DNA of 26,971 bases from an uncultured Flavobacteriales bacterium (lineage in GTDB: Bacteria > Bacteroidota > Bacteroidia > Flavobacteriales_D > Sanyastnellaceae): NCBI GenBank assembly GCA_937890245.1, contig CALACF010000427.1:1-26971 (forward strand), read 5' to 3'. The notes under the pieces are model-generated. The model saw only the letters and a list, made by a program, of their open reading frames with translations, did not search any database and had not been told where the DNA came from. This document shows positions 24,103-26,971 of the stretch, one piece after another. Position 1 is the stretch's first letter. Every line of letters starts with the position of its first letter. Position numbers and translations under genes: made by a program.

Positions 24103-26175
24103 TCAGCTGATTGCGTCGCCAGGAAGCGCGCCCTCATCGGGCGTCACAAACCGCAGGCCGCCGTCTTCTGTACTGGCCATCAGCACCATGCCCTGTGACA
24201 TCACGCCGCGGATTTTTCGCGGTGCGAGGTTGACGAGCAAGGTGACCTGGCGGCCCACCACATCCTCTGGCTTGAAGTGCTCGGCGATGCCGCTGACCAC
24301 CGTGCGCTCGTCAAGTCCTGTGCGAACCGTAAGCTTCAAGAGCTTGTCGGCGCCCTTTACTTTCTCTGCTGCGGTCACTTCTGCAACGCGCAAATCCATC
24401 GACTGGAACTGATCAAAGGACGTCTCCACCTTCTGGGCTGGCACCTCGCGCAGGCCAGCTTCCTCAGCAGATGGGCCGAGCAATGCAACTTGCTCCTCGA
24501 CGAGCTCTGGCGTGATTTTCTCGAACAAAATAGGCAGCTTGCCCAAGGCTGTTCCCGGGGCAACCAAGTTGCCGCCAGCATCATCCCAGGTCTTTGCCTC
24601 AGTCCCCAAGGCTCCGCTGAGCTTGGCGGACAGGTCTGGCATGAAGGGCTCGAGCAATACGGCAGCCGTAGCCGTCACCTGCAGCGCGAGATTCAAAATC
24701 GTGCGCACGCGGTCGGGGTCAGTCTTAAACACCTTCCAAGGCTCCTCTTCGGTGAGGTACTTGTTTCCTGCGCGCACCAGCCCCATCGCCTCTTGCAGGG
24801 CCTCGCGAAAACGGTAGCGTTCGATGGCCGTTGAGACCGCCTCGGGCGCAGCATTGATATGGGCGAGAAGCGCATCGTCTACCGCAGTTAAATCAGTGGA
24901 AATGGCGGGCGCTTCGCTGTCAAAATACTTGGATGTCAACACGAGTACGCGGTTGACAAAATTGCCGAGCACGTCGGCAAGCTCGTTGTTGACACGTGCT
25001 TGAAAATCGTGCCACGTGAACTCCGCATCGCGCTGCTCAGGCATGATCGAAGCCAGAACGTAACGCATCTCATCGGCCCTCCCAGGGAACGCTTCCATGT
25101 AATCGTTTGCCCAAACCGCCCAATTCCTCGATGTCGAAATCTTTGCCCCCTCGAGGTTCATGAATTCGTTCGCCGGCACATTGTGCGGCAGCAAGTATCC
25201 GCCGTGTTCGCGCAGCAAAATTGGAAAGATGATACAGTGAAAAACGATGTTGTCCTTGCCGATGAAATGCACGAGTTGCGTGTCGGCGTCCTGCCAAAAC
25301 GGCTTCCAATCGCGCCCGGTTTTCTCCGCCCACTGCTGCGTTGCCGTGATGTATCCCAATGGAGCATCAAGCCATACGTACAAAACCTTCCCATCGCCAC
25401 CTTCCACTGGCACCTTTACGCCCCAATCGAGGTCGCGCGTCATGGCGCGGCTCTGCAGACCGCCGTCAATCCAACTGCGGCATTGACCTTTCACATGGGC
25501 TTTCCACGCTTTTGCATCGTGGTGCTGCTCGCCGTCAAGGATGCCATTTTCGATGTAATCCCGAAGCCACTCCTCATGCCGGCCCATCGGTAAATACCAA
25601 TGCGACGTCTCTTTCAGCACGGGCTTTTCGCCACTAAGTGTACTGGTCGGATCGATGAGCTCATCTGGAGAAAGTGCCGACCCGCAGGCCTCGCATTGGT
25701 CGCCGTACGCTCCGTCGCTCTTGCATTTCGGACAGCCGCCCTTGATGTAACGATCGGCGAGAAACTGCTTTTCCTGTTCGTCAAAATATTGCTGACGGGT
25801 CTCGACTTCGAACGTGCCCTTGTCATTGAGCGTCTTGAAAAATTCCTGCGCAAATGCGTGATGATGTTGCGCTGAGGTGCGGTCGTAATGGTCGAAGTCT
25901 ATGCCAAGCCCAGCAAAGCCCGCCTGCATTTCTGCGTGATAACGGTCGACGATCTCGCTGGGGCTGCAGCCCTCTTTCCTTGCGCGAAGCGTAATGGCCG
26001 CGCCGTGCTCATCGCTTCCACAGACCCAGACGACGTCCCGGCCGCGCGCACGGAGGTACCGAACGTAAATATCGGCCGGCAGATAGGCGCCGGCGATGTG
26101 TCCCACATGGATCGGTCCGTTGGCATACGGCAGGGCCGATGTGACCATGTAGCGGGCAGGGGTAGAATTGGCCAT
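24103..26175 (-). CDS. metG: Methionine-tRNA ligase with C-terminal tRNA-binding domain
   Basis: Class I aminoacyl-tRNA synthetase charging tRNA-Met in the cytoplasm. At 690 residues it is the long form. The HIGH signature is HVGH (23-26) in YANGPIHVGHIAGAYLPAD. The four-Cys zinc knuckle is CPKC (148-151) and CEAC (161-164). The KMSKS loop is KISTS (345-349) in GAKISTSRNWAVW, which is normal for Bacteroidota. An anticodon-binding helical domain follows, with a C-terminal EMAP-II-like tRNA-binding/dimerisation domain (about 585-690; FDQFQSMDLRVAEV, GADKLLKLTV, LVNLAPRKIRGVMSQGM). The ATG at 26175 lies 69 bases from the divergent kbl start. The stop is 27 bases beyond the convergent receptor gene. 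Single-gene unit; no anomaly. Confidence 0.97.
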   Translation of the reverse strand: MANSTPARYMVTSALPYANGPIHVGHIAGAYLPADIYVRYLRARGRDVVWVCGSDEHGAAITLRARKEGCSPSEIVDRYHAEMQAGFAGLGIDFDHYDRTSAQHHHAFAQEFFKTLNDKGTFEVETRQQYFDEQEKQFLADRYIKGGCPKCKSDGAYGDQCEACGSALSPDELIDPTSTLSGEKPVLKETSHWYLPMGRHEEWLRDYIENGILDGEQHHDAKAWKAHVKGQCRSWIDGGLQSRAMTRDLDWGVKVPVEGGDGKVLYVWLDAPLGYITATQQWAEKTGRDWKPFWQDADTQLVHFIGKDNIVFHCIIFPILLREHGGYLLPHNVPANEFMNLEGAKISTSRNWAVWANDYMEAFPGRADEMRYVLASIMPEQRDAEFTWHDFQARVNNELADVLGNFVNRVLVLTSKYFDSEAPAISTDLTAVDDALLAHINAAPEAVSTAIERYRFREALQEAMGLVRAGNKYLTEEEPWKVFKTDPDRVRTILNLALQVTATAAVLLEPFMPDLSAKLSGALGTEAKTWDDAGGNLVAPGTALGKLPILFEKITPELVEEQVALLGPSAEEAGLREVPAQKVETSFDQFQSMDLRVAEVTAAEKVKGADKLLKLTVRTGLDERTVVSGIAEHFKPEDVVGRQVTLLVNLAPRKIRGVMSQGMVLMASTEDGGLRFVTPDEGALPGDAIS

Positions 26176-26215
26176 GATGAAAGACAGGAATGAAAGACAA
26201 GCTTCTTTGAGGCCG

Positions 26216-26223
26216 CGAATTTA
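26216..26223 (-). promoter_or_regulatory. Putative -7 box TAAATTCG for metG
   Basis: On the minus strand TAAATTCG fits TAnnTTTG with one C for T and is identical to the box before DUF4271. It ends 40 bases before the metG ATG, in the 69-base spacer shared with kbl. The -33 element was not identified. Confidence 0.35.
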
Positions 26224-26244
26224 GCCCCGAAGTATCTTGCGGCC

Positions 26245-26971
26245 ATGTACGGAAAACTCAAGTCTCACCTCGCCGACGAACTCGCACAGATCAAGGCGGC
26301 CGGCTTATTCAAAAGTGAACGCGTAATTGCCTCGGAACAGGGCGCAGAAATCACGCTCGACGACGGGTCCAAGGTGCTGAATTTCTGTGCAAATAACTAC
26401 CTTGGCTTGTCCTCACATCCACGGGTGGTAGAGGCCGCCAAGCGCGCCATTGACGAGCGCGGCTACGGCATGTCTTCCGTGCGATTTATTTGCGGGACCC
26501 AGGATATCCACAAGGAGCTCGAGCAGTGCATCTCCGACTTTCACCACACCGACGACACGATCTTGTATGCTGCGGCCTTTGACGCAAACGGCGGGGTTTT
26601 CGAGCCCCTGCTCGGCAAGGAAGATGCGATCATCTCCGATGCGCTCAACCACGCCTCCATCATCGATGGAGTTCGGCTGTGTAAAGCGGCACGCTACCGC
26701 TTCAAAAACAACGACATGGCCGATTTGGAGCTGCAGCTTCAGGCCGCCTGCGCGGCGGGTGCGCGCTTTAAAATCATCGTCACCGACGGCGTGTTTTCCA
26801 TGGACGGCTACGTCGCCCAGATCGGCGCCATCTGTGACTTGGCAGACAAATATGACGCACTCGTCATGGTCGACGAATGCCACGCCACGGGCTTTATCGG
26901 AGCGACGGGCCGCGGCTCAGTTGAACTCGGCGAGGCCCTGGGCCGCGTCGATATCATCACTGGCACCTTGG
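26245..26971 (+). CDS. kbl: Glycine C-acetyltransferase (2-amino-3-ketobutyrate CoA ligase), 3' end cut off
   Basis: PLP-dependent alpha-oxoamine synthase acting after threonine dehydrogenase in threonine breakdown: 2-amino-3-ketobutyrate plus CoA gives glycine and acetyl-CoA. The 242 residues present hold the family start MYGKLKSHLADELAQIK, FCANNYLGLSSHPRVVEAA, GMSSVRFICGTQDIHKELE, LYAAAFDANGGVFEPLLG, SDALNHASIIDGVRLCKA, TDGVFSMDGYVA and MVDECHATGFIGATGRG, which includes the PLP-contacting Asp and His. The window ends at TGTL, just before the expected PLP lysine. These segments fit Kbl better than the related 8-amino-7-oxononanoate synthase, though that split is from memory of sequences. Divergent from metG; downstream context is unseen. 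Confidence 0.93.
   Translation, partial: MYGKLKSHLADELAQIKAAGLFKSERVIASEQGAEITLDDGSKVLNFCANNYLGLSSHPRVVEAAKRAIDERGYGMSSVRFICGTQDIHKELEQCISDFHHTDDTILYAAAFDANGGVFEPLLGKEDAIISDALNHASIIDGVRLCKAARYRFKNNDMADLELQLQAACAAGARFKIIVTDGVFSMDGYVAQIGAICDLADKYDALVMVDECHATGFIGATGRGSVELGEALGRVDIITGTL

Noticed and set aside
24072..24112. Hairpin-like and repeated GCGATCAGC sequence between the receptor and metG stops (24080-24088 and 24099-24107)
   Set aside because: The best stem is six or seven base pairs with a long loop, and no T tract follows on either strand, so a terminator call is not supported.
25128..25143. KISTS instead of KMSKS in MetG
   Set aside because: As far as I recall this is the usual form in Bacteroidota MetRS; the flanking residues are normal, so it is not a defect.
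26207..26240. TTG-N23-TATCTTGC ahead of kbl
   Set aside because: The -7 half does not match TAnnTTTG well and would end only a few bases before the ATG; too weak to list as a promoter.
1..26971. Defence island, prophage, insertion sequence, CRISPR or biosynthetic cluster
   Set aside because: Every long gene matches a housekeeping or envelope family; no transposase, integrase, Cas, toxin or phage protein and no regular spaced repeats were seen.

Overview
The window is a gene-dense chromosomal segment of a Bacteroidota bacterium, most likely of the Flavobacteriales or a close relative, with unusually high GC for that group. The assignment rests on Bacteroidota-type genes: a DUF2480 protein behind dxs, a DUF4271-hemD-rnpA-S41 peptidase run, a DUF6427-like membrane protein next to a small DUF6341-like protein and purD, a protein with a type IX secretion (T9SS)-like C-terminus, a lamin-tail-domain surface protein, a TonB-dependent receptor with a carboxypeptidase-regulatory N-terminus, and TAnnTTTG-like promoter boxes. 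The species cannot be named from this sequence alone. No mobile element, CRISPR array, rRNA or tRNA gene was found, and no gene-free stretch exceeds 300 bases.

Layout. Positions 1-5518 (minus) hold a tight run purQ-dxs-DUF2480-polA, with polA cut by the window edge. Upstream of it on the same strand are a secreted PKD-domain protein (5556-8114) and a DUF6427-like membrane protein (8146-9054). A 55-residue membrane protein (9100-9267, plus) converges on purD (9301-10602, minus). A glycosyltransferase made of a GT2 and a GT9 domain in one chain (10698-12509, plus) meets an O-antigen ligase/polymerase-like gene tail to tail. That ligase is the last gene of a minus-strand operon DUF4271-hemD-rnpA-S41 peptidase-ligase (17556-12487), in which the last three junctions are 4-base stop/start overlaps. 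Next come a lamin-tail surface protein (17597-20068, minus), asd with a one-base frameshift (20153-21183, plus), a TonB-dependent receptor (21241-24075, plus), metG (24103-26175, minus) and the start of kbl (26245 to the end, plus).

Function. Most genes are housekeeping: purine synthesis (purQ, purD), isoprenoid precursors (dxs), DNA repair and replication (polA), tRNA maturation and charging (rnpA, metG), haem (hemD), and the aspartate-family and threonine/glycine pathways (asd, kbl). The rest concern the cell envelope: lipopolysaccharide glycosyltransfer and ligation, a periplasmic C-terminal processing protease, two secreted modular proteins and an outer-membrane receptor.

The observations most worth checking are: a DNA polymerase I whose proofreading carboxylates all appear to be gone; an rnpA that seems to begin at CTG inside a CTGA overlap; the GT2-GT9 fusion; and the asd frameshift. 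I found no evidence of an undescribed multi-gene system such as a defence island.
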